Origin: Staphylococcus agnetis
GTDB lineage: Bacteria; Bacillota; Bacilli; Staphylococcales; Staphylococcaceae
Direction of reading: 5' to 3'
Assembly (NCBI RefSeq): GCF_002901865.1
Contig: NZ_PPQF01000016.1
Coordinates: 1 to 64,000 of the forward strand
Length of the DNA stretch: 64,000 bases
Part shown: in pieces, positions 47,115-60,029 of the stretch
Numbering within the stretch: the first letter of the stretch is position 1
Layout of the letters: every line of letters begins with the position of its first letter
The notes under the pieces: model-generated
What the model saw: the letters and a program-made list of their open reading frames with translations, nothing else
The model's database searches: none
What the model was told of the DNA's origin: nothing
Translations under genes and position numbers: made by a program

Positions 47115-48608
47115 ATGTCTAATCAGTCAGAACCTAGAAACATCATTGTAGTTGGTGCTGGTGTGCTTAGTACTACGTTTAGTTCAATGATTAAAGAACT
47201 TGAACCAAACTGGAACATCAAGTTATATGAACGCTTAGATCGTCCAGGTCTTGAAAGTTCTAATGAACGTCACAACGCTGGTACAGGTCATGCTGCACTA
47301 TGTGAATTGAACTATACGGTATTACAACCAGATGGTTCAATCGACATCGAGAAAGCGAAACACATTAACGAGGAGTTTGAAATCTCTAAACAATTCTGGG
47401 GCTTCCTAGTAAAAAATAAAAACATTTCAAACCCACGTGAATTTATCAATCCATTACCTCACATTAGTTTCGTACGTGGTGTAAACAATCGTAAGTTCTT
47501 AAAAGATCGTTACGAAGCAATGAAACAATCACCAATGTTCGATAACATTGAATATACTGAAGATATCGAAGTAATGCGTAAATGGATGCCATTAATGATG
47601 AAAGGCCGCGACGCGAGCGACATTATGGCTGCAAGTAAAATCGATGAAGGTACAGATGTTAACTTCGGTGAATTAACACGTAAAATGACTTCTAATATTG
47701 AAGCACATGACAATGCTGAAGTGAAATACAATCATGAAGTAATCGATTTCATGCAACGTGAAGATAAAAAATGGGAAGTTAAAATCCGTAACCGTAACAG
47801 CGGTAAAGTCTTCACTGAAATTGCACACCACGTCTTTATTGGCGCAGGCGGTGGCGCAATTCCATTACTTCAAAAAACAGGTATCCCTGAAAGTAAAAAC
47901 TTAGGTGGATTCCCTATCACAGGTCAATTCTTAACATGTACAAACCCAGAAGTTGTTGAAGAACACGGGGTTAAAGTATATGGTAAAGAGCCACCAGGTA
48001 CACCACCAATGACAGTACCTCACTTAGATACACGTTATATTAATGGTGAGAAAACGTTATTATTCGGTCCATTCGCAAGTGTAGGTCCTAAGTTCTTGAA
48101 AAACGGTTCTAACTTAGACTTATTCCGTTCTGTTAAGCCATACAACATTATGACTTTACTTGCATCAGCAGCGAAAAACTTACCTTTAATCAAATACTCA
48201 TTCGACCAAATTTTAATGACAAAAGAAGGTTGTATGAATCACTTACGTACATTCTACCCAGAAGCACGTGATGAAGATTGGGAATTATATACTGCTGGTA
48301 AACGTGTTCAAGTGATTAAAGATACTGAAGAATACGGTAAAGGTTTCATCCAATTCGGTACAGAAGTGGTTAACTCTCAAGACCATACTGTTATCGCATT
48401 ATTAGGTGAATCACCCGGAGCATCTACATCTGTATCTGTTGCATTAGAAGTACTTGAAAAGAACTTCCCAGAATTAACTTCTGAATGGACGCCAAAAATT
48501 CAAAAAATGATTCCTTCATACGGTAAATCATTAATTGAAGATGAAGCGTTAATGCGTAAAACACGTAAACAAACTTCTAAAGATTTAGAATTACACTATT
48601 ACGAATAA
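47115..48608 (+). CDS. mqo: Malate:quinone (or lactate:quinone) oxidoreductase
   Basis: FAD-dependent peripheral membrane enzyme of 497 residues passing electrons from malate to menaquinone. N-terminal Rossmann motif IIVVGAGVLSTTFSSMIKEL; NERHNAGTGHAALCELNYT and the C-terminal GESPGASTSVSVALEVLEKN identify the Mqo family. Staphylococci carry two such genes, and one S. aureus member (Mqo2) was shown to act as an L-lactate:quinone oxidoreductase (Lqo); this copy could be that one. AAAGGTG precedes ATG 47115. A 36-residue peptide gene follows 17 bp downstream and is probably cotranscribed. Confidence 0.93.
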   Translation: MSNQSEPRNIIVVGAGVLSTTFSSMIKELEPNWNIKLYERLDRPGLESSNERHNAGTGHAALCELNYTVLQPDGSIDIEKAKHINEEFEISKQFWGFLVKNKNISNPREFINPLPHISFVRGVNNRKFLKDRYEAMKQSPMFDNIEYTEDIEVMRKWMPLMMKGRDASDIMAASKIDEGTDVNFGELTRKMTSNIEAHDNAEVKYNHEVIDFMQREDKKWEVKIRNRNSGKVFTEIAHHVFIGAGGGAIPLLQKTGIPESKNLGGFPITGQFLTCTNPEVVEEHGVKVYGKEPPGTPPMTVPHLDTRYINGEKTLLFGPFASVGPKFLKNGSNLDLFRSVKPYNIMTLLASAAKNLPLIKYSFDQILMTKEGCMNHLRTFYPEARDEDWELYTAGKRVQVIKDTEEYGKGFIQFGTEVVNSQDHTVIALLGESPGASTSVSVALEVLEKNFPELTSEWTPKIQKMIPSYGKSLIEDEALMRKTRKQTSKDLELHYYE

Positions 48609-48625
48609 AAAGGAGTCGTTGCGAC

Positions 48626-48736
48626 ATGAAAGCACTCGTTACATTAACAGTCGTAGTTGGCGTCCTTGGCGGCGCGTTTGCTGCTTTAAAACGTTACCAA
48701 CAACACGTTAACAAAGCACCAAATATCGAATACTAA
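48626..48736 (+). CDS. 36-residue membrane peptide downstream of mqo
   Basis: The frame starts at ATG 48626 with AAAAGGAG ten bases upstream and encodes MKALVTLTVVVGVLGGAFAA followed by LKRYQQHVNKAPNIEY: one hydrophobic helix with glycine zipper spacing and a polar, basic tail. It lies 17 bp after mqo and before the shared terminator. The close linkage suggests a membrane anchor or accessory of the dehydrogenase; this is inference. Confidence 0.65.
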   Translation: MKALVTLTVVVGVLGGAFAALKRYQQHVNKAPNIEY

Positions 48737-48743
48737 AGCCCAA

Positions 48744-48779
48744 AAAAGCACGTATCATGAACCCATGATACGTGCTTTT
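48744..48779. terminator. Terminator after mqo and its small peptide
   Basis: Perfect 16-bp stem AAAAGCACGTATCATG / CATGATACGTGCTTTT with a four-base loop; functional in both directions for the convergent MFS gene. Confidence 0.93.
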
Positions 48780-48847
48780 CATATTGATATAGATAACTTC
48801 TTAAAGCGTAGTGGTATAATACGTATTGACCGTAATCAATAACGAAG

Positions 48848-50020
48848 TTAACCACTAACTTTTTGTCGCTTCTCATACATATAGTTCCCAATATTGAGCA
48901 CAATACCGAGTAAAATAATGCCTCCTGAGATCATTGTAATGTGCGCATAAGGCAAACCATGTCCGAGCAATCCTGACCCGATCATTGCACCGATAAAATT
49001 CGCTAAATTAAATATAGAGCCCACCATGGTGCTGGCGAGTAGCGGGGCCTCACTTGCACCGAAAATGATTTTACTGTTAAGTAACGGCGTTGTTCCAAAC
49101 GTCCCAAATCCAAACAAAAATACGATGATGAGCGCAAACACCCCTATTGGTAAAGCGTATACGAGTAAAACAATGGTCACAAATAACAACAAATACGAGA
49201 AAAATAGCCCCATCGTTAATTTTTCCTCAGTCACATTTCCAGAGACGACGTTACCGATGACCCCACCAAGGCCGAATAAAAATAGACACACTGTAATACC
49301 CACTGTGTCGAATGGTGACAACGCTTTTAACATCGGTTCTACAAAAGTATACGTTGTAAACACACCAGAAAATCCAAAAACAATCATCGCAATCGTAATT
49401 AAAATTTGTGGTTGTTTAAAGGCTCCAAGTTCTTTACGTAAATTAGGTTCCGCACTCATCTCAACATCAGGTGTACATTTTAAAATACCTATCAATGTAA
49501 TGATTGCGATGGCAACCATAATACCGAAAACAACACGCCAATTCGCTAAATCTCCTAAAAACGCCCCAAACGGTACACCGATCATAATCGCAATGGTTAA
49601 CCCAGTTTGTACTAACGCGATGGCTTGCGTACGTTTCGCTGGCGACACAATGTTCGTTGCGACACTCATACTCACCCCAAAGAACGGGGCATGCATTGCT
49701 GCTGATAATAACCGTGACAACAATAATACATAAAAATTTGGTGCCAACATGCCTAATACATTACTAAAAATAAAAATACCTACAAAAACAGGCAATAAGA
49801 TGCGTGCACGATATTTAAACGTTAAAATACGCATCACTGGCCCTATAAATGCGACGCTCAAAGCATACACACTGACAAGCAACCCTGCTGTAGATATCGG
49901 GATATGCATATCACCTGCGATTTGCGACAATAATCCAATAACAACATATTCAGACATGCCTATCGCAAAGGTGCCTAACATAAAAAAGAAAATGGTTATT
50001 TTAGTTGATTGATACCTCAC
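48848..50020 (-). CDS. MFS exporter of the DHA1 family (AraJ/PbuE-like)
   Basis: Twelve-span drug/metabolite:proton antiporter of about 390 residues. The opening FMLGTFAIGMSEYVVIGLLS is typical of the DHA1 subgroup that includes AraJ, YdhP and purine exporter PbuE; loop 2-3 has the degenerate RxxxR pattern. The frame runs to 50080, but GGAGGAG points to GTG 50020 (MRYQSTKITI) as the start. The substrate is unknown. It is convergent with mqo. Confidence 0.85.
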   Translation of the reverse strand: MRYQSTKITIFFFMLGTFAIGMSEYVVIGLLSQIAGDMHIPISTAGLLVSVYALSVAFIGPVMRILTFKYRARILLPVFVGIFIFSNVLGMLAPNFYVLLLSRLLSAAMHAPFFGVSMSVATNIVSPAKRTQAIALVQTGLTIAIMIGVPFGAFLGDLANWRVVFGIMVAIAIITLIGILKCTPDVEMSAEPNLRKELGAFKQPQILITIAMIVFGFSGVFTTYTFVEPMLKALSPFDTVGITVCLFLFGLGGVIGNVVSGNVTEEKLTMGLFFSYLLLFVTIVLLVYALPIGVFALIIVFLFGFGTFGTTPLLNSKIIFGASEAPLLASTMVGSIFNLANFIGAMIGSGLLGHGLPYAHITMISGGIILLGIVLNIGNYMYEKRQKVSG

Positions 50021-50320
50021 AATACTCCTCCAAACGCATTTCATATTGTCATACGCATGGTATGTTACCGAAAATGGCATAAAAATGAAAGAGACGTGCT
50101 TACCCCTAGACGACTTCTTTTAACCATAAACCGTGTCAAACCTTTGTTGTCACAACTTCGTAAAAATCCTTATGACAAAAGACTTTAGCACAGATTTTTA
50201 ACATTTTTACACTAAAAATGAATACTAATATTTTTGATTTAATTTGAAGAACTGGTTAATAATATTTATTGATAGTTGATGTAGAAAGCTGTTGAAGGGC
50301 TATTTTAGGAGGTGCTAAAA

Positions 50321-50779
50321 ATGAAACGCGAAGAAAGACAAAAATTTATCGAGATCATCGTACAACATAACTGTATAACATCGAAGCAAGATGTAATCGA
50401 TATTATAGAAGCACGATTTGGCATTCATTTTAGCCTAACGACCATTGCGAACGATTTCTTACAGTTAAATATACATAAAGTCCCTTCTCAACATCACCCC
50501 TCACACTATCAACTGATATCCAATGACAAACCAAAATATCGTCACATCTTAAAACGGTTGTATCAAGATGACATTCAACGTATCTCAGTTATTAACCAAT
50601 GTATTTTAATTCAATCCTCTCCTGGATTTGGTCAAACAATCAATTTTTATATCGATGCATTACAATTGAATGCCATTATCGGTACAGTAAGCGGTAATGA
50701 TACAACAATGATTATGACACGCTCAAATGATGCAGCGCGACATGTCGTTACAGAACTCTTTCCAGACCATACACTTTAG
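50321..50779 (+). CDS. argR: ArgR-family arginine regulator of the arc locus
   Basis: Arginine-sensing repressor/activator of 152 residues. N-terminal winged helix (RQKFIEIIVQHNCITSKQDV), C-terminal oligomerisation and arginine-binding domain with GTVSGNDTTMIM, where other members have G(D/N)DT. AGGAGGTG lies six bases before ATG 50321. It is transcribed in the same direction as arcA, 240 bp upstream, as in S. aureus, and should control the arginine deiminase operon. Confidence 0.92.
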   Translation: MKREERQKFIEIIVQHNCITSKQDVIDIIEARFGIHFSLTTIANDFLQLNIHKVPSQHHPSHYQLISNDKPKYRHILKRLYQDDIQRISVINQCILIQSSPGFGQTINFYIDALQLNAIIGTVSGNDTTMIMTRSNDAARHVVTELFPDHTL

Positions 50780-50945
50780 CATGATTATGCATCATATTGT
50801 ATCAACGACAAATTACGCCATAACCTATACGTGAATATACACCTAATATCCATTACATGTCGCATAACACCGCGTGTGCCATGCAAGAAAATAAATTTTT
50901 TTGTATAGACCTATCTTTAAAATAAGAAATATTCCTCTCTTTATT

Positions 50946-50988
50946 TGTGAAATAAATCACGATGTAAGCGTTTTATAACCTTTATAGT
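50946..50988 (+). promoter_or_regulatory. arcA promoter with ArcR box and cre-like site
   Basis: TGTGA-AATAAA-TCACG (50946-50961) matches the CRP-type consensus TGTGAN6TCACA bound by staphylococcal ArcR except at the last base. TATAGT (50983-50988) is the only good -10 box and there is no -35 box; a start near 50995 puts the ArcR box at about -41.5, the class II activator position. TGTAAGCGTTTTAT (50963-50976) matches the cre consensus at 12 of 14 bases and lies between the two, suited to CcpA repression. Confidence 0.82.
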
Positions 50989-51021
50989 GAAGACATCATC
51001 ACATAAAGGAGGAAAATTAAA

Positions 51022-52254
51022 ATGAAACGCACGATTAATGTTAATAGTGAAATTGGCCGTTTAAAAACCGTTTTACTTAAACGACCTGGTAAAGAATTAG
51101 AAAACCTTGTTCCTGATTATTTAGACGGCTTACTTTTTGATGACATTCCTTATTTAAAAGTCGCCCAACGCGAACACGACTACTTTGCAGAAGTTTTAAA
51201 AAACGAAGGTGTAGAAGTGTTATACCTTGAAAAATTAACTGCAGAAAGTTTAACAGAACCTCAAGTACGCGAACAATTTATCGATGAAATATTGGCAGAA
51301 TCACGTAAAACCGTGCTTGGCCACGAAGCAGAAATTAAAGCGCTGTTTTCTAAATTAGATAATCAAAGCTTAGTTGATAAAATAATGGCCGGCGTCAGAA
51401 AAGAAGAAATCAATTTAAAAACAACACATCTCGTTGAATATATGGATGACAAATATCCGTTTTATCTTGACCCAATGCCGAACCTTTATTTCACGCGTGA
51501 TCCTCAAGCGTCCGTCGGTAACGGGGTTACAATTAATCGCATGTATTGGCGCGCACGTCGCCGTGAATCGATTTTCATGCAATATATTTTAAAACATCAC
51601 CCTGACTTTAAAGACAGTGACATTCCAGTTTGGGTGGACCGAGATAGTCCGTTCAATATTGAAGGTGGCGATGAACTCGTCTTATCTAAAGAAGTGCTTG
51701 CGATTGGAATTTCAGAACGTACATCAGCACAAGCAATCGAACGTTTGGCACGTAGCATTTTTAGCAATCCTGTATCAACGTTTAAGAAAATCATTGCGAT
51801 TGAAATCCCTACAAGTCGTACGTTTATGCATTTAGATACGGTATTTACAATGATAGATTACGATAAGTTCACTATGCATGCTGCCATACTGAAATCTGAA
51901 GGTCATATGAATATCTTTACGATTGAACCATGTGACGGCGATGACAACATTAAAATTACCCATTCTAACCAGTTGAAACAAACTTTAGAAGACGCGTTAA
52001 ACATCGATAATATCGAATTCATTCCTACTGGTAATGGCGATACCATCGACGGACCACGTGAACAATGGAATGATGGATCAAACACACTATGTATCCGCCC
52101 GGGTGTGGTAGTGACATATGACAGAAACTATGTCTCTAACACCTTATTACGTGAAAAAGGCTTAAAAGTCATCGAAATCCCTGGGGGTGAACTTGTACGC
52201 GGTCGTGGAGGCCCACGTTGTATGAGTCAACCTTTATATCGTGAAGACATATAA
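51022..52254 (+). CDS. arcA: Arginine deiminase
   Basis: Hydrolyses arginine to citrulline and ammonia. The 410 residues begin with [19 protein letters not shown] and include PNLYFTRDP, the HLDT motif, and the C-terminal catalytic cysteine in [13 protein letters not shown], all intact. AAAGGAGG precedes ATG 51022. First gene of the arcABDC operon; its product protects against acid through ammonia and feeds ArcB. Confidence 0.98.
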   Translation: MKRTINVNSEIGRLKTVLLKRPGKELENLVPDYLDGLLFDDIPYLKVAQREHDYFAEVLKNEGVEVLYLEKLTAESLTEPQVREQFIDEILAESRKTVLGHEAEIKALFSKLDNQSLVDKIMAGVRKEEINLKTTHLVEYMDDKYPFYLDPMPNLYFTRDPQASVGNGVTINRMYWRARRRESIFMQYILKHHPDFKDSDIPVWVDRDSPFNIEGGDELVLSKEVLAIGISERTSAQAIERLARSIFSNPVSTFKKIIAIEIPTSRTFMHLDTVFTMIDYDKFTMHAAILKSEGHMNIFTIEPCDGDDNIKITHSNQLKQTLEDALNIDNIEFIPTGNGDTIDGPREQWNDGSNTLCIRPGVVVTYDRNYVSNTLLREKGLKVIEIPGGELVRGRGGPRCMSQPLYREDI

Positions 52255-52277
52255 AAGACATTGAGGAGGAAAAACGC

Positions 52278-53285
52278 ATGATGGAATTACAAAAACCAGT
52301 CGCTTTAAAAGGACGTTCATTATTAAAAGAAAACGATTTTACGAAAGCAGAATTTGAAGCATTAATTGATTTCGCAATTACATTAAAATCTTACAAACAA
52401 GATGGCATCAAACATCGTTATTTAGACGGTAAAAATATTGCATTACTCTTCGAAAAAACGTCAACACGTACACGTGCCGCATTCACAGTGGCATCTATAG
52501 ATCTCGGAGCACACCCTGAATTTTTAGGCAAAAATGACATTCAATTGGGTAAAAAAGAATCGGTAGAAGATACCGCAAAAGTACTCGGACGTATGTTTGA
52601 TGGCATAGAATTCCGAGGTTTCTCTCAAGACGTTGTTGAGCAACTCGCTGAACATTCAGGTGTACCGGTGTGGAACGGTTTGACAGATATTTGGCATCCG
52701 ACTCAAATGCTTGCGGACTATATGACCGTTAAAGAAAATTTCGGTCACTTAAAAGGCATTAACCTCACATACATTGGTGATGGCCGTAACAATATGGCAC
52801 ACTCTCTTATGGTCGCGGGTGCCATGCTCGGCGTGAATGTGCGTATATGTACGCCTAAAGCCCTCTTCCCGAACGAAACGTATGTTGATATGGCTAAAGC
52901 ACGTGGTGTGCGTGATGGTGGCTCTGTCGTCGTTACAGATGATATAGAAGAAGCGGTTAAAGGTGCGCACGTAATCTATACAGACGTTTGGGTATCTATG
53001 GGTGAAGAAAGTGAATTTGAGGCACGTATCCAATTATTAAAAGATTATCAGGTCAATCGTACATTAATGGAAAAAACAGGCCGTGATGACACGATTTTCT
53101 TACATTGTCTGCCAGCATTCCATGATACAAATACGATATATGGTAAAGACATCGAAGAGCAATTTGGCATAAGCGAAATGGAAGTCACTGATGACGTATT
53201 TAGAAGTCCGCAATCCAAAGTGTTTGACCAAGCAGAGAACCGTATGCATACGATTAAATCTGTGATGGCTTCAACACTGGCATAA
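52278..53285 (+). CDS. arcB: Catabolic ornithine carbamoyltransferase
   Basis: Phosphorolyses citrulline to ornithine and carbamoyl phosphate. The 335 residues have all canonical motifs: STRTR for carbamoyl phosphate, HPTQ, the DVWVSMG loop and HCLP. These are useful controls for the divergent homologue at 28196. GAGGAGG precedes the ATG pair at 52278/52281. Cotranscribed with arcA. A seven-base inverted repeat GGGCTAG/CTAGCCC lies in the following spacer and could cause processing or partial termination before arcD. Confidence 0.97.
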   Translation: MMELQKPVALKGRSLLKENDFTKAEFEALIDFAITLKSYKQDGIKHRYLDGKNIALLFEKTSTRTRAAFTVASIDLGAHPEFLGKNDIQLGKKESVEDTAKVLGRMFDGIEFRGFSQDVVEQLAEHSGVPVWNGLTDIWHPTQMLADYMTVKENFGHLKGINLTYIGDGRNNMAHSLMVAGAMLGVNVRICTPKALFPNETYVDMAKARGVRDGGSVVVTDDIEEAVKGAHVIYTDVWVSMGEESEFEARIQLLKDYQVNRTLMEKTGRDDTIFLHCLPAFHDTNTIYGKDIEEQFGISEMEVTDDVFRSPQSKVFDQAENRMHTIKSVMASTLA

Positions 53286-53372
53286 CTAAAGTGATGGGCT
53301 AGACGTAGCAACAATTTTATATGTATGACCACGCACTAGCCCTTCCCTTTTCATGATAAGGAGATGAAACAC

Positions 53373-54791
53373 GTGGAAAATGAACACCAACAAAAATTAA
53401 ACAAGTCTTCTCTCATTGGCCTTGTTATAGGATCTATGATTGGAGGCGGTGCTTTTAATATCATCTCTGATATGGGAAGTCAGGCAGGCGGTCTTGCCCT
53501 CATGATCGGTTGGGGGATTACTGCTATCGGCATGATTGCATTAGCATTTGTATTTCAAACGTTAACGAATGCACGACCTGATTTAGATGGCGGCATCTAC
53601 AGTTACGCACAAGCAGGGTTTGGAGATTTTATTGGTTTTTGTAGTGCTTGGGGTTACTGGTTTGCAGCATTTTTAGGCAACGTGGCTTATGCTACATTGC
53701 TCATGTCTGCGGTTGGCAATTTCTTCCCGATTTTCCAAAAAGGTAATACGTTACCGAGTATCATTGTCGCCTCTATTTTACTTTGGGGAGTCCATTTCTT
53801 AATTTTAAAAGGTGTAGAAACCGCTGCGTTTATCAATAGTATTGTTACCGTCGCGAAATTAATTCCAATCTTTTTGGTCATCGTTTGTATGATGGTGGTG
53901 TTTAATTTCGATACGTTTCTCGCAGGGTTTAGCGGTACCGCTTCAAATGAGATCGAATGGTCATCTATTCTGTTACAAGTGAAAAGTATTATGCTTGTGA
54001 CCGTTTGGATTTTCACAGGTATTGAAGGTGCAGTGGTCTTCTCAAGCCGCGCAAAACGCAAAAAAGATGTCGGAACAGCGACCGTGATAGGCCTTACTTC
54101 CGTACTCATTATTTACTTTTTAATGACCGTACTCGCGCAAGGTGTAATTCAACAAAATCATATTTCCGAATTAGGTAACCCTTCAATGTCACATGTGTTA
54201 GCACATATTGTTGGACCATGGGGGGCTGTATTTGTAAATATCGGGCTCATTATTTCCGTACTCGGCGCGTGGCTTGGATGGACGTTACTAGCCGGAGAAT
54301 TACCTTATGTCGTTGCGAAAAACAACCTATTCCCTAAATGGTTTGCGAAAGAAAATCGCAACGGTGCACCGATCAATTCATTACTCATCACGAATATTTT
54401 AGTCCAACTCTTTTTAATCAGTATGTTATTTACTGAGAGTGCTTACCAATTTGCATTTTCACTCGCGTCAAGTGCGATTCTAATCCCATATATGTTTAGC
54501 GCCTTTTACCTTGTAAAGTACAACTACTTACAACAAAATGCCTCAGTGACAAAATGGGCGATTGGATGTATTGCTTCTATTTATGCACTTTGGTTAATTT
54601 ATGCAGCAGGTCTAGAATATTTATTACTGACAATGATTCTTTACATTCCAGGTGTCATTGTTTTTATCAAAGTTCAACACAATCTTAATAAAAAACCGAA
54701 AGCTATCGAATGGATTGTCATTGGTTTTATTTTAATCTTCGCACTCATTGGCATTGTCAAACTGATGACACACTCCATTACCGTGATATAA
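53373..54791 (+). CDS. arcD: Arginine/ornithine antiporter
   Basis: APC-family exchanger of about 472 residues with twelve or more spans, exchanging external arginine for ornithine without energy cost. Helix-1 motif [21 protein letters not shown] is typical of ArcD. AAGGAG at 53359-53363 fits GTG 53373 ([10 protein letters not shown]) better than the in-frame ATG 53364, which overlaps it. Third gene of the operon, followed 16 bp later by arcC. Confidence 0.95.
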   Translation: MENEHQQKLNKSSLIGLVIGSMIGGGAFNIISDMGSQAGGLALMIGWGITAIGMIALAFVFQTLTNARPDLDGGIYSYAQAGFGDFIGFCSAWGYWFAAFLGNVAYATLLMSAVGNFFPIFQKGNTLPSIIVASILLWGVHFLILKGVETAAFINSIVTVAKLIPIFLVIVCMMVVFNFDTFLAGFSGTASNEIEWSSILLQVKSIMLVTVWIFTGIEGAVVFSSRAKRKKDVGTATVIGLTSVLIIYFLMTVLAQGVIQQNHISELGNPSMSHVLAHIVGPWGAVFVNIGLIISVLGAWLGWTLLAGELPYVVAKNNLFPKWFAKENRNGAPINSLLITNILVQLFLISMLFTESAYQFAFSLASSAILIPYMFSAFYLVKYNYLQQNASVTKWAIGCIASIYALWLIYAAGLEYLLLTMILYIPGVIVFIKVQHNLNKKPKAIEWIVIGFILIFALIGIVKLMTHSITVI

Positions 54792-54807
54792 GTCAGGAGA
54801 GATATGT

Positions 54808-55749
54808 ATGCCTAAAACGATTGTTATCGCCTTAGGGGGTAACGCAATTCAAAATAAAGAAGCAACCGCAATGAGTCAGCAAAGTGCGATTCGACAAACA
54901 TTGGAAAAACTAAAACCTTTGTTTGCTTCCGATGCATCTATCGTATTTTCACATGGTAACGGACCACAAATAGGCAATTTGTTAATTCAACAAGCAAAAG
55001 CCAGCAGTCCTGAAACACCTGCCATGCCTTTAGATGTATGTGGTGCCATGACACAAGGTATGATTGGATACTGGTTAGAAACGGAAACATCACGCGTCCT
55101 TCAAAACATAAAGAGTACGAAAAACGTGGCGACTGTCGTTACACGTGTTGAAGTCGATGCACATGATCCACACCTCAGTCGTCCATCAAAACCGATTGGA
55201 CCGTTTTATACGAAAGAAGAAGCTGAAAAATTACAACGTTTAGATGCAAACAGCGTCTATAAAGAAGATGCTGGTCGCGGTTATCGAAAAGTGGTACCAT
55301 CCCCTATTCCTGTATCGATTTTAGAACATGAAATGATTAAAACATTACTCGACAACAACAATATCGTCATTGCGTGTGGTGGGGGCGGTATTCCTGTTGT
55401 AAAAAAAGAAGATAGTTACGAAGGTATTGAAGCGGTGATTGATAAAGATTTCGCAAGTGAAACACTAGCAGAACTGATTGAAGCGGATACCTTGATGATT
55501 TTAACAGCCGTACCAAATGTCTATATCAACTATCAAACACCTAAAGAAACAATGTTAACCTCCGTTGACGTTGCGACTTTAAAAACATACATTGATGAAG
55601 GCCAATTCGCAGAAGGCTCCATGTTACCTAAAATTGAAGCCGCGATTAAATTTATTGGCCAACATCCACATAGAGAAGTCATCATAACAGACTTAGACAA
55701 CGCTTACGAGGCTATTGAGAGGGGAACAGGTACACACATCCATTTATAA
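54808..55749 (+). CDS. arcC: Carbamate kinase
   Basis: Transfers phosphate from carbamoyl phosphate to ADP, giving the ATP yield of the pathway. The 313 residues have [10 protein letters not shown] at the N-terminus, [13 protein letters not shown], the catalytic lysines in the ITDKD-like [12 protein letters not shown] region, and [18 protein letters not shown] precedes the ATG. Confidence 0.97.
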   Translation: MPKTIVIALGGNAIQNKEATAMSQQSAIRQTLEKLKPLFASDASIVFSHGNGPQIGNLLIQQAKASSPETPAMPLDVCGAMTQGMIGYWLETETSRVLQNIKSTKNVATVVTRVEVDAHDPHLSRPSKPIGPFYTKEEAEKLQRLDANSVYKEDAGRGYRKVVPSPIPVSILEHEMIKTLLDNNNIVIACGGGGIPVVKKEDSYEGIEAVIDKDFASETLAELIEADTLMILTAVPNVYINYQTPKETMLTSVDVATLKTYIDEGQFAEGSMLPKIEAAIKFIGQHPHREVIITDLDNAYEAIERGTGTHIHL

Positions 55750-55771
55750 TTAAGTAAGGACGTTATCTAAA

Positions 55772-56467
55772 ATGAATACGCATTATAAAACGATAGATAT
55801 CAAAGACTTAAAAGTTGCGATCCAAACATTTGCGCATTATATTCATGTGTCACCCACGCAATTACAAATTTTTGCGGATGATTTTATACTGCGTCATTAC
55901 GATAAAAATCAAGTTATTTATTACGATACAACTGAAATGACACACATCAAGTTCATCATGCATGGTATCGTGTTAAGAGAAGCCTATACTGATAATGGCG
56001 CGCATTACAAATGGCTGAATCAAGCGTATCATTGCTTTCCGCTCAACAAATTGTTTCGCACTCCTGCAATTGATGAATCATGTATCGCTTTAACAGATTG
56101 CGACATATTGAGCGTGCCCTTATTTTTAGTTGAAAAGCTATCAAAACATGATGCAGAGGTGCTGTCTCGATTTTACGAATTAGTTATTTTAAGCAAAGAT
56201 CAACACATTCAGCATAATATGATTTTAAATTGCAAAAATGCACGTGAAAAAGTAATACATTTAATCCGTTTGCTATGCGAAAATGTAGGACTGAATCATG
56301 ACACTTATTATGAACTGACGAATGCGATTACCATACAATTACTTGCAGATTTAATAGGTATGTCTCGTGAACGCGTGAGTCATATCGTGCATCATTTAAT
56401 GTTAGAGAACTATATTTTTAAAGATAAACACACATGGATGATATGTAAAAAATTATTTCAGACATAA
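55772..56467 (+). CDS. arcR: Crp/Fnr-family activator of the arc operon
   Basis: Regulator of 231 residues with an N-terminal cyclic-nucleotide-binding-like beta barrel and a C-terminal helix-turn-helix (LLADLIGMSRERVSHIV). In S. aureus, ArcR activates the arginine deiminase operon under anaerobiosis via a TGTGAN6TCACA box; the same box lies upstream of arcA here. AAGTAAGGA precedes the ATG, 22 bp after arcC, so it is the operon's last gene and can form a positive loop. Confidence 0.94.
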   Translation: MNTHYKTIDIKDLKVAIQTFAHYIHVSPTQLQIFADDFILRHYDKNQVIYYDTTEMTHIKFIMHGIVLREAYTDNGAHYKWLNQAYHCFPLNKLFRTPAIDESCIALTDCDILSVPLFLVEKLSKHDAEVLSRFYELVILSKDQHIQHNMILNCKNAREKVIHLIRLLCENVGLNHDTYYELTNAITIQLLADLIGMSRERVSHIVHHLMLENYIFKDKHTWMICKKLFQT

Positions 56468-56586
56468 TTCAACATCCTTCATGACATGTTAACACGTATC
56501 AAAACTGCTATCTTTGATGATTTAAATGTATACGTGCATAACTAGCTTTACACTGTAATGACAGCTTTTTTGACGCCAATAAGAAT

Positions 56587-56625
56587 AGCCATCAATGTTC
56601 ATGATGACATGAATGTTGATGGCTT
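56587..56625. terminator. Terminator after arcR
   Basis: A 17-bp stem beginning AGCCATCAATGTTCATG, with two G-T pairs and a short loop, followed by TTTTT. The flanking CGCCA and TGGCG can extend it. It also faces the convergent FeoB-like gene. Confidence 0.88.
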
Positions 56626-56651
56626 TTTGGCGCAAATAAAGTGTTCATTTT

Positions 56652-59116
<2,465 letters not shown>

Positions 59117-59119
59117 TTA

Positions 59120-59173
59120 TAAATCGTAATAATTACGATTTAATATTATAGACCTTCATGCACCGATTTGCAA
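59120..59173 (-). promoter_or_regulatory. Zur box and promoter of the flavoprotein/FeoB-like operon
   Basis: TAAATCGTAAT-A-ATTACGATTTA (59120-59142) is a perfect 23-base palindrome identical to the Gram-positive Zur consensus. On the minus strand TTGCAA (59173-59168), 17 bases, TATAAT (59150-59145) forms the promoter, so the box lies across the transcription start. Zinc-loaded Zur should repress the operon, with release under zinc limitation. Confidence 0.93.
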
Positions 59174-59246
59174 TGTTTATCAATTTGTGAAAAATGAAAA
59201 TAAAAAATGCGTTCATATACGGAAATCCGCCATGAACGCATATATT

Positions 59247-60014
59247 TTATTCATCTTCAGTTGTAAACATTTCAATGATTGTTTTTATTGCTTTATCCCA
59301 ATAGTCATAATTATGTTCACCCGCATTGGCAATCAAACGACTTGGTATATTGTGTTTAGAAATATAGTCAAAAAATTGCGCATTACTTTCATACAATGGG
59401 TCTTCTGTCCCACACATCATAACAATCTCCGGAACTGCTTTGCCCTTTTTAATTGCTTCATCTACAAGGTGATAAGGGTCATATTCCGTACCGATAGGCA
59501 GATAGTCCTCGCCGGCAATTGCGGCAGGTTTAAAATCAGGGTACACAAATTCGTACACTTGTGATACATCGATGGCAAAAGAAAGCGGTGCTGCTTTAGA
59601 AAACCGTTCACCCGCTGTCAATGCATAGCGCAACGTACCATACCCACCCATTGAATGGCCTGCAATAAAATGATCTTTTCTTTCTTGAGACAATGGCAGT
59701 ACTTGATGCACATAATCCCATACTTCTAACACATAATCATAATAACTATGACCATATTTCATATTGGTATAAAAACTATGATCTGCACTCGGCATAATAA
59801 TTGCTAATTGATGCGCATTCGCATAACGCTCAATACTTGTATAACGCATATAAGATGCGTGATCGCTCGATATCCCATGTAACAATAACATTGATTTCAA
59901 TAATTTAGGTTTGTTACTTGGATTAAAATAACTGTCATCTTCTGGCAAAATCACTGTGAATGATTGATGCATGCCAAGCGTTTTAGATTTATAATTCATT
60001 TCCATTAACGCCAC
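59247..60014 (-). CDS. Serine esterase of the FrmB/tributyrin-esterase family (FphF-like)
   Basis: Alpha/beta hydrolase of 255 residues. Nucleophile elbow GHSMGGYG near residue 125, preceded by LLLHGISSDHASYMRYTS; the acid is in CGTEDPLYES and the histidine in GEHNYDYW. S. aureus FphF (a fluorophosphonate-binding short-chain esterase) has the same architecture, and like it this gene lies close to the arc locus. GTG 60014 is chosen, with AAAGGAG upstream. It lies 15 bp after opuCD, so it may be read with the osmolyte operon. Confidence 0.88.
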   Translation of the reverse strand: MALMEMNYKSKTLGMHQSFTVILPEDDSYFNPSNKPKLLKSMLLLHGISSDHASYMRYTSIERYANAHQLAIIMPSADHSFYTNMKYGHSYYDYVLEVWDYVHQVLPLSQERKDHFIAGHSMGGYGTLRYALTAGERFSKAAPLSFAIDVSQVYEFVYPDFKPAAIAGEDYLPIGTEYDPYHLVDEAIKKGKAVPEIVMMCGTEDPLYESNAQFFDYISKHNIPSRLIANAGEHNYDYWDKAIKTIIEMFTTEDE

Positions 60015-60029
60015 GAAACGTCACTCCTT

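Noticed and set aside
49026..49733. 235-codon rightward frame
   Set aside because: It is antisense to the MFS gene, which has strong membrane-protein features; composition (Asn, Pro, Lys, Thr) is that of a reversed hydrophobic gene.
53687..54109. 140-codon leftward frame inside arcD
   Set aside because: Antisense shadow of a transporter gene.
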